Assembly (NCBI GenBank): GCA_016222925.1
Contig: JACRQB010000144.1
Span: 1 to 15,127, forward strand
Reading direction: 5' to 3'
Length of the DNA stretch: 15,127 nt
Source: Nitrospirota bacterium
GTDB lineage: Bacteria > Nitrospirota > Nitrospiria > Nitrospirales > Nitrospiraceae
Of the stretch, positions 1 to 7,899 are shown piece by piece. The notes under the pieces were generated by a model. The model was not told where the DNA came from. It made no database searches and saw only the letters and a list, made by a program, of their open reading frames with translations. A program made the position numbers and the translations under genes. How positions within the stretch are numbered: the first letter of the stretch is position 1; every line of letters starts with the position of its first letter.

Positions 1-222
1 GAGAAGTTCGTCCGACTGAGCCTCGAGCGCCTCCGCCATGGCAAGGAGTGCTTGATCCTTGGTGGCGGTCGGTAGAGACGCCAATCTCCTCGATGCCTGT
101 TTGGCCTTGGAGACCAGCTCCAAGACATACTCCAACACGGGCAACGGCTTGGACTCGTCGATGTTCTGATCTGGGGCGGTCTTGCCTAGAACTTCCACGC
201 TACGCACCAATGATCCAACCAC
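1..222 (-). CDS. proA: ProA N-terminal fragment (glutamate-5-semialdehyde dehydrogenase), partial at window edge
   Basis: Reading the minus strand from about 222 down to 1 gives an open frame containing AKQASRRLASLPT followed by ALLAMAEALEAQSDELL. This matches the start of gamma-glutamyl phosphate reductase as I know it from E. coli ProA (AKQASYKLAQLS...LEAQSEIIL). The enzyme reduces glutamyl-5-phosphate to glutamate semialdehyde with NADPH in cytosolic proline synthesis; the catalytic domain lies outside the window. The start is uncertain: GTG at 222, TTG at 210 and GTG at 207 are all in frame and none has a convincing Shine-Dalgarno. An in-frame TGA lies at 279-277, so the gene cannot start further upstream than that. 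It follows the secretion operon in the same direction by about 125 bases with no clear terminator between, so read-through is possible, though its role is unrelated. Confidence 0.82.
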   Translation of the reverse strand, partial: MVGSLVRSVEVLGKTAPDQNIDESKPLPVLEYVLELVSKAKQASRRLASLPTATKDQALLAMAEALEAQSDELL

Positions 223-346
223 TCGGAATGAGTGGTGACAATACCGTGTGGGTGAGAGACGGGTCAAGAGTCTCCATCATGCGTGGTGCGTGGAATCCTT
301 ATCAGGGGCAAGGTCTGGAGAACCGAGAGAGGCAAGCCAATCATAC

Positions 347-968
347 TCATTGCGTTGCCTGAACATCCACCTCGTCCTGGACCCTCGATTCATCTGGTGA
401 ACTCAGTTCCTCTGGAACGATCGGCTGTTCACGGATGGCCGGCTGTACAGGAGCCCTAGACGGCATAGCGACAGGCCCAGCCACCGCCACCATAGACGGG
501 ATTCGGATATTGAAATACCCAATCGTAGTGGGTCGGCTTTCCCTCAAAATGGCGCACTGCGAGCGGGAAATTACCCTGCTTGATCGGTTTCTGCCGGCTC
601 TTGCTTCTGACTCCCATGATGCCTCCCGTGGGGGCCCTCAGCAATTCCCACTCACCGCGTCCCACCGGATCAAGGTAAACCTTCCTGAGAAATGGTTTGG
701 GCGGCCTCGTGAGTTCGGCGAGCGTTTGCGGGTACACTTCACCTGGTAAAACTCTTCCCGCCTTTGTACTGGCCGAATACAATGCGAGAGCCGTTTGAAT
801 TTCTATTCCCTTGGCCAGCAAATCCGTTTCGAGCTCTCGTTGAACCATCGTCTTCCACTGCCGAGCGGCCACCGTCATGGCAAGCCCCATAAGAGTAATC
901 GCAATCATTACCATGAGGTACGAGAACCCTGTTTCTTGCCGCCTCAACGATGCCAAGAGCTTCCTCAT
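347..968 (-). CDS. Minor pseudopilin of the hybrid T2SS/T4P machine, probable +1 frameshift near 478-492
   Basis: The uninterrupted frame runs 968-456 (170 aa). It starts with a class III prepilin leader: basic residues, then ETG, a predicted cut after Gly14, then FSYLMVM and a hydrophobic helix to about residue 36. Mature position 5 is Met, not the usual Glu, which is a trait of tip-type minor pseudopilins such as GspK. A globular domain follows with pilin-like spacing (ALALYSAS, PGEVYPQTLAEL, FLRKVYLDP). The ATG at 968 is supported by AGGAG nine bases upstream. The frame ends with a short run after YGGGG at 456. In the next frame an open reading continues without a stop to 347, giving about 43 residues rich in Pro, Glu and Asp (PIVPEELSSPDES). 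One extra base near the GCCACC repeat (480-491) would explain this, and the full product would be about 204 aa. The short 170-aa form could also be genuine. Last gene of the operon. Confidence 0.75.
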
Positions 969-974
969 TCACCA

Positions 975-1574
975 TCACTCCTGGTCCGTTGATTGTTCCA
1001 GCGATTTTTCCGACAGCGACACCGTTTGATCCACATGAGTACCGGTATCTCGGATTGTCACGCTTTCAGAGTTGATCGCCTTGAGGATCAGGTGGTCGTC
1101 GACACGATCACCGACCTTGAGCACCAGCACCTCATCGTCCTTCTTGAGTACCGCAATATCCTTATTTGCACGGCGCCCCTCACCCACACGAAGAAAGCCC
1201 AGGTATTGATACTGCTCCAATTCCAACTTCTCTTCTTGTTCTGTCGAGGTCTCGGCTGAAGACAAACCAGGCTGATTTACGGAAGCTGGATGATTTCCGG
1301 TGGTGAACGTGCCATCGGGACGGGGTATGAAAAAAATGTTGCGAGGCACTGTGAAGGTCGCCTGGCGTTGAAGACTCGCTGATGTAAACAGATGGAGCTT
1401 TACGTGCAAGCCTGTTCCCCCTGTTGCCGCACGCTGCCCTGCGGAGGGGTGACCTGCGATATTCGTGAGCGGAACGCGAACCGGCTCCTGCAGTAGCCGC
1501 CATTGCCACACCGCCAGTCCTGCCCACAGAAGGAGAAGCGAAGCGGCAAGAATCGTCTTCTTTTTCGCATCCAT
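975..1574 (-). CDS. PilP/GspC-like inner-membrane protein of the secretion machine
   Basis: A 199-aa protein. A short basic N-terminus and one membrane helix (about residues 8-25) place it in the inner membrane with a periplasmic body. A low-complexity linker (about 85-115, rich in Ser, Thr, Gln and Glu) leads to a beta-rich domain at about 120-190. There the pattern of VLKKDDEVLVLKVGDRVDDH, then ILKAINSESVTIRD, resembles the homology region of GspC and the C-terminal domain of PilP, which contact the secretin's N0 domain. In those families this protein links the inner-membrane platform to the outer-membrane pore. ATG at 1574, two bases after the PilO-like stop and six bases before the minor pseudopilin start. 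The family assignment rests on domain pattern and operon position, not strong sequence identity. Confidence 0.68.
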   Translation of the reverse strand: MDAKKKTILAASLLLLWAGLAVWQWRLLQEPVRVPLTNIAGHPSAGQRAATGGTGLHVKLHLFTSASLQRQATFTVPRNIFFIPRPDGTFTTGNHPASVNQPGLSSAETSTEQEEKLELEQYQYLGFLRVGEGRRANKDIAVLKKDDEVLVLKVGDRVDDHLILKAINSESVTIRDTGTHVDQTVSLSEKSLEQSTDQE

Positions 1575-1576
1575 GG

Positions 1577-2152
1577 TTAGTGCGCTGGTCCCGACGAACT
1601 AGACTCCCCGGTCTCGCCGCGAAGATACGTCGCAATCTTGATATTGAACGTCAACGATGCGTCCTGTAAGCCTCCGGATCGAGCCAGCTCAAGATCCTCG
1701 ATAAACACCAACTCTTCCGCCGTCTCGAGACCGTAGATGAATCGGCGAAGATCCTCGTATCGCCCAGTCATCGGCCCCTGTAACAGCCCCTTGCTCGTAT
1801 TCGCAATGAGAGTGGGCTCCGTCTTATAGGACAACCCCGGCAAGGTGACTCGGTCACGCTTCGCTTCATCTGAAATCCCCAGCGCGAGCGGAGTAAAGTC
1901 GCGTTCGGCGGGGAGCACCGCCCAGACTCGGCTCAAGTCTTGTTTCGCCTTTCTTGCTTCTCGGTGATACATCAATGCCTGTCGGGTCGCAGCCCATTCG
2001 TTCTCCAAGCGCTCTCGGCTCGCTTGAGCACTTGCCACACCGAGGTCATGGACGAGGAGCAGCATAAAAAGAAGACCCAGCGCGATTCCCACCCATGGGA
2101 ACAAGGGTGCAAAGGGATGCTGCCAGAGAAAGAGCAGTCGATCTTTCATCAC
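1577..2152 (-). CDS. PilO-like (GspM-like) inner-membrane assembly protein
   Basis: A 191-aa protein with a short cytoplasmic N-terminus, one membrane helix at about 18-36 (the stretch with GIALGLLFMLLLV), a coiled-coil stretch at about 40-75 rich in Glu, Arg and Ala, then a ferredoxin-like periplasmic domain. The segment GPMTGRYEDLRRFIYGLE is typical of PilO, where it precedes a strand leading into the dimer interface. PilO pairs with PilN in the inner-membrane alignment complex; GspM is the T2SS counterpart. Two in-frame starts, GTG at 2152 and ATG at 2149, follow directly after the PilN-like stop; a GAAGGA sequence upstream serves either. The near-zero spacing suggests translational coupling. 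Confidence 0.75.
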   Translation of the reverse strand: MMKDRLLFLWQHPFAPLFPWVGIALGLLFMLLLVHDLGVASAQASRERLENEWAATRQALMYHREARKAKQDLSRVWAVLPAERDFTPLALGISDEAKRDRVTLPGLSYKTEPTLIANTSKGLLQGPMTGRYEDLRRFIYGLETAEELVFIEDLELARSGGLQDASLTFNIKIATYLRGETGESSSSGPAH

Positions 2153-2782
2153 TCAAGTTCCTTCGCGCTGGTATTGTACCGTGACATCGAACTCCACCAA
2201 CCCGTTCTGCCCGACACGATGCTGCGCCAAGATTGGGTCTTTAAATGTCGCGTGATTTTGAAGCCCGACGGTAAAGGCAGTGATATCCTCAAGGGCCACG
2301 GCAGTTCCCGTGAGTCGAACCGTCATGCCGGCTTGATCAAGTCGAACACTGCTGAGCGCAAGGCGTGGAGGGATCGTTTGCTCCAATTCAGTCAGGAACT
2401 TGGTCCACGAAAACGTTCTTTTTTCAAGCAGCAGGTTCGCCAACTCGACCTCAGAAGGCAGTCTCTTTAACGCCTCTGCAGACAAATCAATACCTTCACG
2501 CCGGGCCTCTGCCATTAAGTCGAGATCCTGTTGCCGTACTCGATCCAGTTCTGCCTGGATGGTTAACGATTCTTGATACGTGAGGATCACGTGCCCGAGG
2601 TTCCAACAAATCCCGACCACAAGGAGGACGCAGCTGGAGATCAGGAGCCATCGAAGCGGAACGACCGCCGGTCGATAACGGCGGCTCAGGTTTATCTGGA
2701 ACTGTTCATCGGCGCCGCAGCGCAATAGCCTTAACTTGAGTGGTTCGAAGAACCTCGCGACGACGGAACTCGTGATCGCCAT
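2153..2782 (-). CDS. PilN-like (GspL C-terminal-like) inner-membrane assembly protein
   Basis: A 209-aa protein. Near residues 29-33 it has INLSRR, resembling the INLLP-type motif by which PilN binds the cytoplasmic PilM. One membrane helix follows (about 44-66), then a coiled-coil (70-105) and a periplasmic ferredoxin-like domain. The stretch RTFSWTKFLTELEQTIPPRL (about 124-143) is the most recognisable PilN signature. In type IV pilus systems PilN forms heterodimers with PilO and connects them to PilM on the cytoplasmic side. ATG at 2782, one base after the PilM-like stop, and its own stop sits directly before the PilO-like start. This is probably the best-conserved of the three PilMNO-like proteins here. 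Confidence 0.78.
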   Translation of the reverse strand: MAITSSVVARFFEPLKLRLLRCGADEQFQINLSRRYRPAVVPLRWLLISSCVLLVVGICWNLGHVILTYQESLTIQAELDRVRQQDLDLMAEARREGIDLSAEALKRLPSEVELANLLLEKRTFSWTKFLTELEQTIPPRLALSSVRLDQAGMTVRLTGTAVALEDITAFTVGLQNHATFKDPILAQHRVGQNGLVEFDVTVQYQREGT

Positions 2783-2783
2783 G

Positions 2784-3629
2784 CTAGAGCACCCCAGCCA
2801 TCGCGGCCAACGATGTCATCCCTCGATCGCTTCCTGTGGCCATTCGACCAAGGGCCTCGACCGATTCCCAACCTAGCTGTTCAACGGACAGGTGGAGCTC
2901 GGTCTCAATTAATTTTTGAAAGGCCGCAATGTCCCCATCCACACAAATCACGGCTTCCTTAACGACCACTGCAGGATGTTGTTGTTGACAGACCTCCAAC
3001 GAGACGCAACATTCCTCAAGCGTCTTGTTCAGCATGTCGGTCTTCCTTAACTCTTCAGTCGCTTCGGCCCCCAGACGCTTGCATCGGTAGGACAATAACC
3101 GTCCTCGTTGATAAATCATGGTCGTCAGGGCTCGATCCGATACATTGACCCACAGACAGTTTCGGCTTCGCCAATGAGAGCCACTCGATACCCTTCTCCA
3201 TAGATCAAAGATCCGTAGGCTCGTGACCCCCACTTCTTGGGGAATCAACCCGACAGATTCACACAGAGCCTCATACTGCTTCAGCACCGATTCCTGGACC
3301 GCCACCGCCAGCACAGTATGGGCTGGTCCTTTCCCTCGTTCAGGCAGCAACACCGCAATCCGTTGAGGAAGACCAGAAAGCATTGCTCCCCCGACGGCCG
3401 GGTGAAGCGAGTCTGGATTGGTCAGGGCGCGAATACGATTGGCCAATGCCGAAGGATTGGGTACGTTTTCCTCAGTCGGAGAGGGTCTGATCATGCCTTC
3501 GGAAAGCGGAGACATAACGCACTTGTGTTGACGTTGTCCACGCCAGTTTCGCTCGGTTTCGGCCCACGCGATCGAATCAGCTCCGAACTTCAAGCACCGC
3601 TGTGGTCGGCTACTAGCCCATTCCCACAT
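2784..3629 (-). CDS. Divergent PilM-like actin-fold protein
   Basis: 281 aa from ATG 3629. That start is chosen because GAGGAAGGG lies seven bases upstream and the gene then begins four bases after the ATPase stop; a GTG at 3647 would overlap the ATPase gene by 14 bases. No signal peptide or membrane helix is seen, as expected for a cytoplasmic protein. Position directly before pilN-like, a beta-rich start (CLKFGADSIAWAE), a central ILLPERG-type strand (IAVLLPERGKG) and late GDIAAFQKLIETEL suggest the PilM / GspL-cytoplasmic fold. The canonical phosphate-binding motif of PilM (an IDIGSS-type turn) is not visible; the equivalent region reads KFGADSIAW. It may therefore be a structural adaptor that no longer binds ATP. 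The assignment relies heavily on context. Confidence 0.6.
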   Translation of the reverse strand: MWEWASSRPQRCLKFGADSIAWAETERNWRGQRQHKCVMSPLSEGMIRPSPTEENVPNPSALANRIRALTNPDSLHPAVGGAMLSGLPQRIAVLLPERGKGPAHTVLAVAVQESVLKQYEALCESVGLIPQEVGVTSLRIFDLWRRVSSGSHWRSRNCLWVNVSDRALTTMIYQRGRLLSYRCKRLGAEATEELRKTDMLNKTLEECCVSLEVCQQQHPAVVVKEAVICVDGDIAAFQKLIETELHLSVEQLGWESVEALGRMATGSDRGMTSLAAMAGVL

Positions 3630-3633
3630 AACA

Positions 3634-5361
3634 TTACCCTTCCTCACTGAACGTCACCCGATTGATCTCTCGCAACGACGTCTCGCCATTCAATACTTTT
3701 TTCAACGCCGACTGTCGCAGCGTAATCATTCCATCGGTCACGGCCCGATACCGAATTTCTGAGAGTGGCCGCTCGGCATGAATCATTTCTTTTATTTCAT
3801 CCGTCAGATCGAGAAACTCCGTGATGCATTTTCTTCCTCGGTACCCAGTCCCATGACATTGCGGGCACCCCTTTGCTTCGTGGAACAGCGTCTCCTTGTA
3901 TTGCTCATAGTCCAACCCTGATTCCTCAATAAGGGCCTGCTGGGCTTTGACTAGAGTCCGACACGATGAGCACAGGATTCGGACAAGCCGTTGCGCCAAT
4001 ACACAGTTGAGAGCAGCCAGAAAATTATAGGCGTCGATCCCCATCGATGCGAACCGCCCGATGACGTCGAACACATTATTCGCATGCACCGTCGTCAGCA
4101 CAAGATGGCCGGTCAGGGCCGATTGGATCGCGATCTGCGCTGTCTCGGCGTCTCGAATCTCTCCGACCATAATCTTGTCCGGATCATGGCGGAGTATGGA
4201 CCGAAGGCCGCGCGCAAACGTGACGCCTTTCTTTTCATTGACAGGAATCTGCACCACTCCCGAGAGTTGGTATTCAACGGGATCTTCGATCGTAATCAGC
4301 TTGTCTTCGAGCGTGTTCATCTCCGATATCGCGGCGTACAGCGTTGTCGTCTTTCCGCTTCCTGTTGGCCCCGTAACCAACACCATGCCATAGGGACGAG
4401 TAATCGCTTTCCGGAATCGCTTTAGATCTTCCGGATTAAAACCGATCTGTTCGAGTTTCAAGTCCGACACTCCCGTCGCAATCGAGTCCCGATCCAATAT
4501 TCTGATCACGACCGACTCACCGAAGACGCTGGGTAGAATGGAGACACGAAAATCAACAGTCTTCCGATCCAGCCTCATACGAAAGCTTCCATCCTGAGGC
4601 ACCCGACGCTCGGCAATATCAAGCTCCGACATGACCTTCAAGCGAGACACCAAAGGGGCATGCAATCGAATATCCAGCGGCTCCATGGCCGGAATCAGGA
4701 TGCCATCGACACGAAGTTTGACCTGGGTCGCTCGATCTGCGGCTTCGATATGGATGTCACTGGCTCGGCGCTGCATCGCGCTCAGAAGGATGGAGTCCAG
4801 CAGCTTCACGGCCGGACTCTGCTCTTCCCCCGCATGATCGAGAGTCAGAATCTCCCCATCTTGATCATCTTCTTTGACCAGCACCGATCGGTACTCCACT
4901 TCCAACTCACGGAGGGCTTGACGCGAGCCGGCGCCACGGTCCAGCGCAGAAAGGATCGCGCTCTTGGGACTGACGATCAGCTCGAGTGGCTTCCCGATCA
5001 AGAGCTCCAATTCGTCGAGTCTCAGCACATTTTGAGGATCAGCAATGGCAATGGTCAGCACGCCGTCCCGTTCGGCAATCGGGATGAACGGAAATCGCTG
5101 CATCAGCTTGACGGAAATCGTCTCGTAGTAGCGGGAATCGACTTGAAACTCTTTCAGCGGATCATAGGGAAGACTGTACTGAACAGCCAGAGCTTGAGCC
5201 AATTGATCCTCCGAGAGGAGTCCTTCGCTGATCAGCATTTGTCCTAAGGCGGCAGGCACACCTTTAAATCGGCGTAGGACATCCTCGACCGTGCCCGTTG
5301 TGAGCATTCCCTGGTCGACCAAGATCTCGGTAAGAGATATTCTCGTAAGGCTACGCAGCAT
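3634..5361 (-). CDS. gspE: GspE/PilB-type secretion ATPase with MshEN-like N-terminus
   Basis: 575 aa from ATG 5361; a TTG at 5367 is an alternative. Cytoplasmic hexameric ATPase powering pseudopilus assembly. Residues 9-61 hold two 24-residue MshEN-like motifs with a 5-residue spacer, continuing into a T2SSE N-terminal domain to about 160. The AAA-type motor follows: Walker A GPTGSGKT at 331-338, Asp box LITIEDPVEY at 355-364, Walker B region DPDKIMVGEIRD at 393-404, and a His box around 420-427. The zinc-type cysteines CxxC are at 464/467 and 499/502, typical of GspE and PilB but absent from PilT, so this is an extension ATPase. All catalytic motifs are intact. It starts 58 bases after the platform gene and is followed four bases later by the PilM-like gene. 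Confidence 0.95.
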   Translation of the reverse strand: MLRSLTRISLTEILVDQGMLTTGTVEDVLRRFKGVPAALGQMLISEGLLSEDQLAQALAVQYSLPYDPLKEFQVDSRYYETISVKLMQRFPFIPIAERDGVLTIAIADPQNVLRLDELELLIGKPLELIVSPKSAILSALDRGAGSRQALRELEVEYRSVLVKEDDQDGEILTLDHAGEEQSPAVKLLDSILLSAMQRRASDIHIEAADRATQVKLRVDGILIPAMEPLDIRLHAPLVSRLKVMSELDIAERRVPQDGSFRMRLDRKTVDFRVSILPSVFGESVVIRILDRDSIATGVSDLKLEQIGFNPEDLKRFRKAITRPYGMVLVTGPTGSGKTTTLYAAISEMNTLEDKLITIEDPVEYQLSGVVQIPVNEKKGVTFARGLRSILRHDPDKIMVGEIRDAETAQIAIQSALTGHLVLTTVHANNVFDVIGRFASMGIDAYNFLAALNCVLAQRLVRILCSSCRTLVKAQQALIEESGLDYEQYKETLFHEAKGCPQCHGTGYRGRKCITEFLDLTDEIKEMIHAERPLSEIRYRAVTDGMITLRQSALKKVLNGETSLREINRVTFSEEG

Positions 5362-5419
5362 ACGCAACCTGTCTCATCAGGGTATGCTTATTATCCTGAG
5401 ATCCCACGTCTCTCCTCAT

Positions 5420-6634
5420 CTAGCCGCCGACGGTCCCGGCCATCTGAAATACCGGTAGATACATCACAATGACGATCCCGCCGACTAGTACTCCCATCAC
5501 AAGCAACAGAGCCGGCTCGATCCACGTGGTAAGTTGCGTCAACCTCGTATCGAGGTCAGCCTCATAAAACTCTGCGACGTCTCGTAGCATCGTATCAAGA
5601 GAACCCGTTTCCTCCCCGACCGATAACATTTCAATCGCCAGTCTCGGGAGCACCCTGGGACGATCCAACGCACCAGCTAATGTGGCTCCCTCCCGAATCT
5701 CGCTGACGGCTCCAATCATTTCTTGTGCAATCCATCGGTTTGAAACGGCTCCTCGTGCCCCTTGCAAGGCATCAACAAGCGGGGTTCCTCCAGCCAGAAT
5801 AGTTCCGAGTGTTCGCGTCAGTTGCACAGTATTGTGCTTGACGGCAATCTGACCCACGAGCGGGAGTTTCAGCACAAGACGATCGATTGCCAGTTTCCCA
5901 GCTGAGGTGGCATAGTAGGCATGCGCTCCAATCATGAGGCCAATTAGGACGACGGCTGCGGGCAATAACCGTGATTCAGCATGTGTGACGACATCGAGCA
6001 AAACCTGAGTTGACCAGGGTAAGGTCTTCGCTGACTCTCCATAGACCGACACGAAAGTCGGCATGACATAGGTCAATAGAAAACCAACCACGGCAAGACC
6101 GATACCGATGAGAACAATAGGATAGGAGATCGCCTTTTTTACTTTCTGACGAAGTCCAACCATCAGCTTCAGATACGCAACGTACCGCTGCAGTACCTCT
6201 GGCAGATTGCCTGATTGCTCTCCTGCTTTCACTGTGGCGACATAGAGTTCCGGGAAATAGCGTGAATGTTTAGCCAATGCTTCAGAGGCAGAGGCCCCGC
6301 CTCGAATGTTTTCCCGTACGTCGCGTAGAGCCCGTTGAAATCCAGCATGGCCGGCTCGTTCGATGAGAAGATCCCAGATGCGCAAAATGGGCAATCCAGA
6401 CTTGACCAGAGCCATCAATTCTTGATTGAAAACCAAGAACTGCTCCAGCGGAAGCTTTCCCCATGACCATGACGGCTCCGTCTTGACTGATGCGGCTCCT
6501 CGAGAGTGAAGATTGAAAACCAGCAACCCTTGCGACTCGAGTTTGGCACGAACCAATGATTCATTGTCTCCTTCTACATGCCCATACATGGTGGACCCAT
6601 CAGGCCGCGCGACTCGATACGCAAATACTGCCAT
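5420..6634 (-). CDS. gspF: GspF/PilC inner-membrane platform protein
   Basis: 404 aa, the normal family length. A short N-terminal domain begins MAVFAYRVARPDG, then two T2SSF helical-bundle domains occupy about 65-188 and 268-390. Membrane helices are at about 170-192, 223-242 and 372-394. Signature segments are GLPILRIWDLL in the first repeat, GGTPLVDALQGA in the second, plus VGEETGSLDTML and a C-terminal MYLPVFQMAG, all characteristic of GspF/PilC. The protein is the polytopic platform on which the ATPase acts to drive pilin insertion. ATG at 6634 with AAGG about nine bases upstream. It sits 44 bases after the LysM lipoprotein gene. Confidence 0.95.
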   Translation of the reverse strand: MAVFAYRVARPDGSTMYGHVEGDNESLVRAKLESQGLLVFNLHSRGAASVKTEPSWSWGKLPLEQFLVFNQELMALVKSGLPILRIWDLLIERAGHAGFQRALRDVRENIRGGASASEALAKHSRYFPELYVATVKAGEQSGNLPEVLQRYVAYLKLMVGLRQKVKKAISYPIVLIGIGLAVVGFLLTYVMPTFVSVYGESAKTLPWSTQVLLDVVTHAESRLLPAAVVLIGLMIGAHAYYATSAGKLAIDRLVLKLPLVGQIAVKHNTVQLTRTLGTILAGGTPLVDALQGARGAVSNRWIAQEMIGAVSEIREGATLAGALDRPRVLPRLAIEMLSVGEETGSLDTMLRDVAEFYEADLDTRLTQLTTWIEPALLLVMGVLVGGIVIVMYLPVFQMAGTVGG

Positions 6635-6678
6635 AGATATAGACCTTCACGCCTTGCCAATTAGTCCATCGTGCGCTA

Positions 6679-7467
6679 CTACATTCGTTCGTGCTCAGAC
6701 TCATCAGCAGACGGCTCTGTCAACCAAAGGGTCTGGCCCACTTGAATACGGTCACCAGAGAGCGCGTTGAGAACCATGAGGTGGCTGACAGACGTGTGAT
6801 ATCGGCGTGCGATACGCCATAACGTGTCCCCAGACTTGACTACCACGTGTAGACGAAGGGGCACAGTTGCCGACTGAGAAACCACCGGTACTTTGCCGAC
6901 TGAAGAAGCTCCCGACACCTGGATCGCCGCACCTGAGACAACCTGGGTGCCTTCATCATGAATAGCCCGTAGGTCGTTCTGCTGATGGACGATCGTCGAG
7001 GGATCCGGTTGCGCGTCTCTTGGAGAAACCATTGCTGCAGGAGAGATTTCTCCCCTCACCTGTTTCTCGACTTTCGAGAGTTGCCTTTGAAGCTGCTTCA
7101 GTTGATTCTGTAGCGCGGCTCTGGTCCGCCCTACCTGTTCCCGTTCGGAGCGCGAGCTAGCCAGTTCTTCCCGCTGAAGGTCGATCACATGGCGAGCTTC
7201 CGTCAATCGACGCTCCGCCTCTTGAATACGGCCTTCAAGCTGAGCCCTGGCAATCTGCACCTCGGCCAATTCTTGACCCCGTGCGTCGACCTCTACTCTC
7301 AACTCGTCAACCATTCGCTGGGCATCTCGCAATGAGGTTTTGAGGGTATCCACCGTGAGCTGGAGATCCGACATCTCCGGCTCTATGATGATGTCTTCGA
7401 GCGAACTACAGGCCGACATTCCAAACAGAAGGATTCCGATGGATGTGCTCCTCCATTTCCCCTTCAC
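6679..7467 (-). CDS. Lipoprotein with coiled coil and C-terminal LysM domain
   Basis: 262 aa from GTG 7467, preceded by AAAGGGG at five bases. This start gives a compact lipoprotein signal (MKGKWRSTSIGILLFGMSAC, Cys20), better than the ATG at 7530, which would add 21 residues and overlap the previous stop. Residues about 32-145 form a long Glu/Arg/Gln-rich coiled coil. A Pro/Ser/Val linker leads to one LysM domain at about 206-252, with VKSGDTLWRIARRYH and the late GDRIQVGQTLWL. LysM binds peptidoglycan glycan strands. Anchored by lipid at one end and bound to the wall at the other, it could brace or position the secretin, as FimV/TsaP-like LysM proteins do for type IV pili. That role is inferred from its place between pseudopilin and platform genes. 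Confidence 0.85.
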   Translation of the reverse strand: MKGKWRSTSIGILLFGMSACSSLEDIIIEPEMSDLQLTVDTLKTSLRDAQRMVDELRVEVDARGQELAEVQIARAQLEGRIQEAERRLTEARHVIDLQREELASSRSEREQVGRTRAALQNQLKQLQRQLSKVEKQVRGEISPAAMVSPRDAQPDPSTIVHQQNDLRAIHDEGTQVVSGAAIQVSGASSVGKVPVVSQSATVPLRLHVVVKSGDTLWRIARRYHTSVSHLMVLNALSGDRIQVGQTLWLTEPSADESEHERM

Positions 7468-7523
7468 TCGAACCCCTTTGAGCCCAGAGCAGAATCTACT
7501 CCGAGCCAATTTCACGAGCCTGT

Positions 7524-7898
7524 TCACCATTGGTTATAGGGAGTCCCGTTTGTCCCAACCAGATCCGACCCTGAATACACATCAAAGATACCACCCTCTG
7601 TCGGTTCGATGATCTGTTGCCAAGAGCTCGGCGAGTTCGTAAAGGGGTCTTTGGGGAGAGTCCGTAGATACCCAACCGAGACCAGACCATCCAAGGACTG
7701 AGGGTACTTCCCTTTATCCGCGCGGTGATGGTCCAACAACTCGCGCAGCGTAAAAAGGTCTTGTCGCAATACCGTCTCCCTGGATTTGGTCAATGATGAC
7801 TGATAGGACGGAACGGCGATCGTGGCCAAAATGCCAACAATGGACACGACGATCATGAGTTCAATCAGTGTAAACCCATTCGCATTCCAGCCGCCCAT
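7524..7898 (-). CDS. gspG: GspG-like major pseudopilin
   Basis: 124 aa from ATG 7898, one base after the preceding stop and with AGGA eight bases upstream; a more distal ATG at 7925 lacks a Shine-Dalgarno. The short leader MGGWNANG is followed by FTLIELMIVVSIVG: cleavage after Gly8, Phe at +1 and Glu at +5, as required for prepilin peptidase processing and subunit assembly. The long hydrophobic helix runs to about residue 35. The body has GspG features: a polar helix (LRQDLFTLRELLDHH), then GKYPQSLDGLVSVGYL and LPKDPFTN, and a C-terminal GIFDVYSGS. The major pseudopilin polymerises into the periplasmic pseudopilus. This is the only pseudopilin here that is both intact and canonical. Confidence 0.93.
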   Translation of the reverse strand: MGGWNANGFTLIELMIVVSIVGILATIAVPSYQSSLTKSRETVLRQDLFTLRELLDHHRADKGKYPQSLDGLVSVGYLRTLPKDPFTNSPSSWQQIIEPTEGGIFDVYSGSDLVGTNGTPYNQW

Positions 7899-7899
7899 C

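Noticed and set aside
48..362. A 104-codon plus-strand open frame at the left edge
   Set aside because: It lies antisense to proA, whose translation matches a known family; the composition is typical of a shadow frame.
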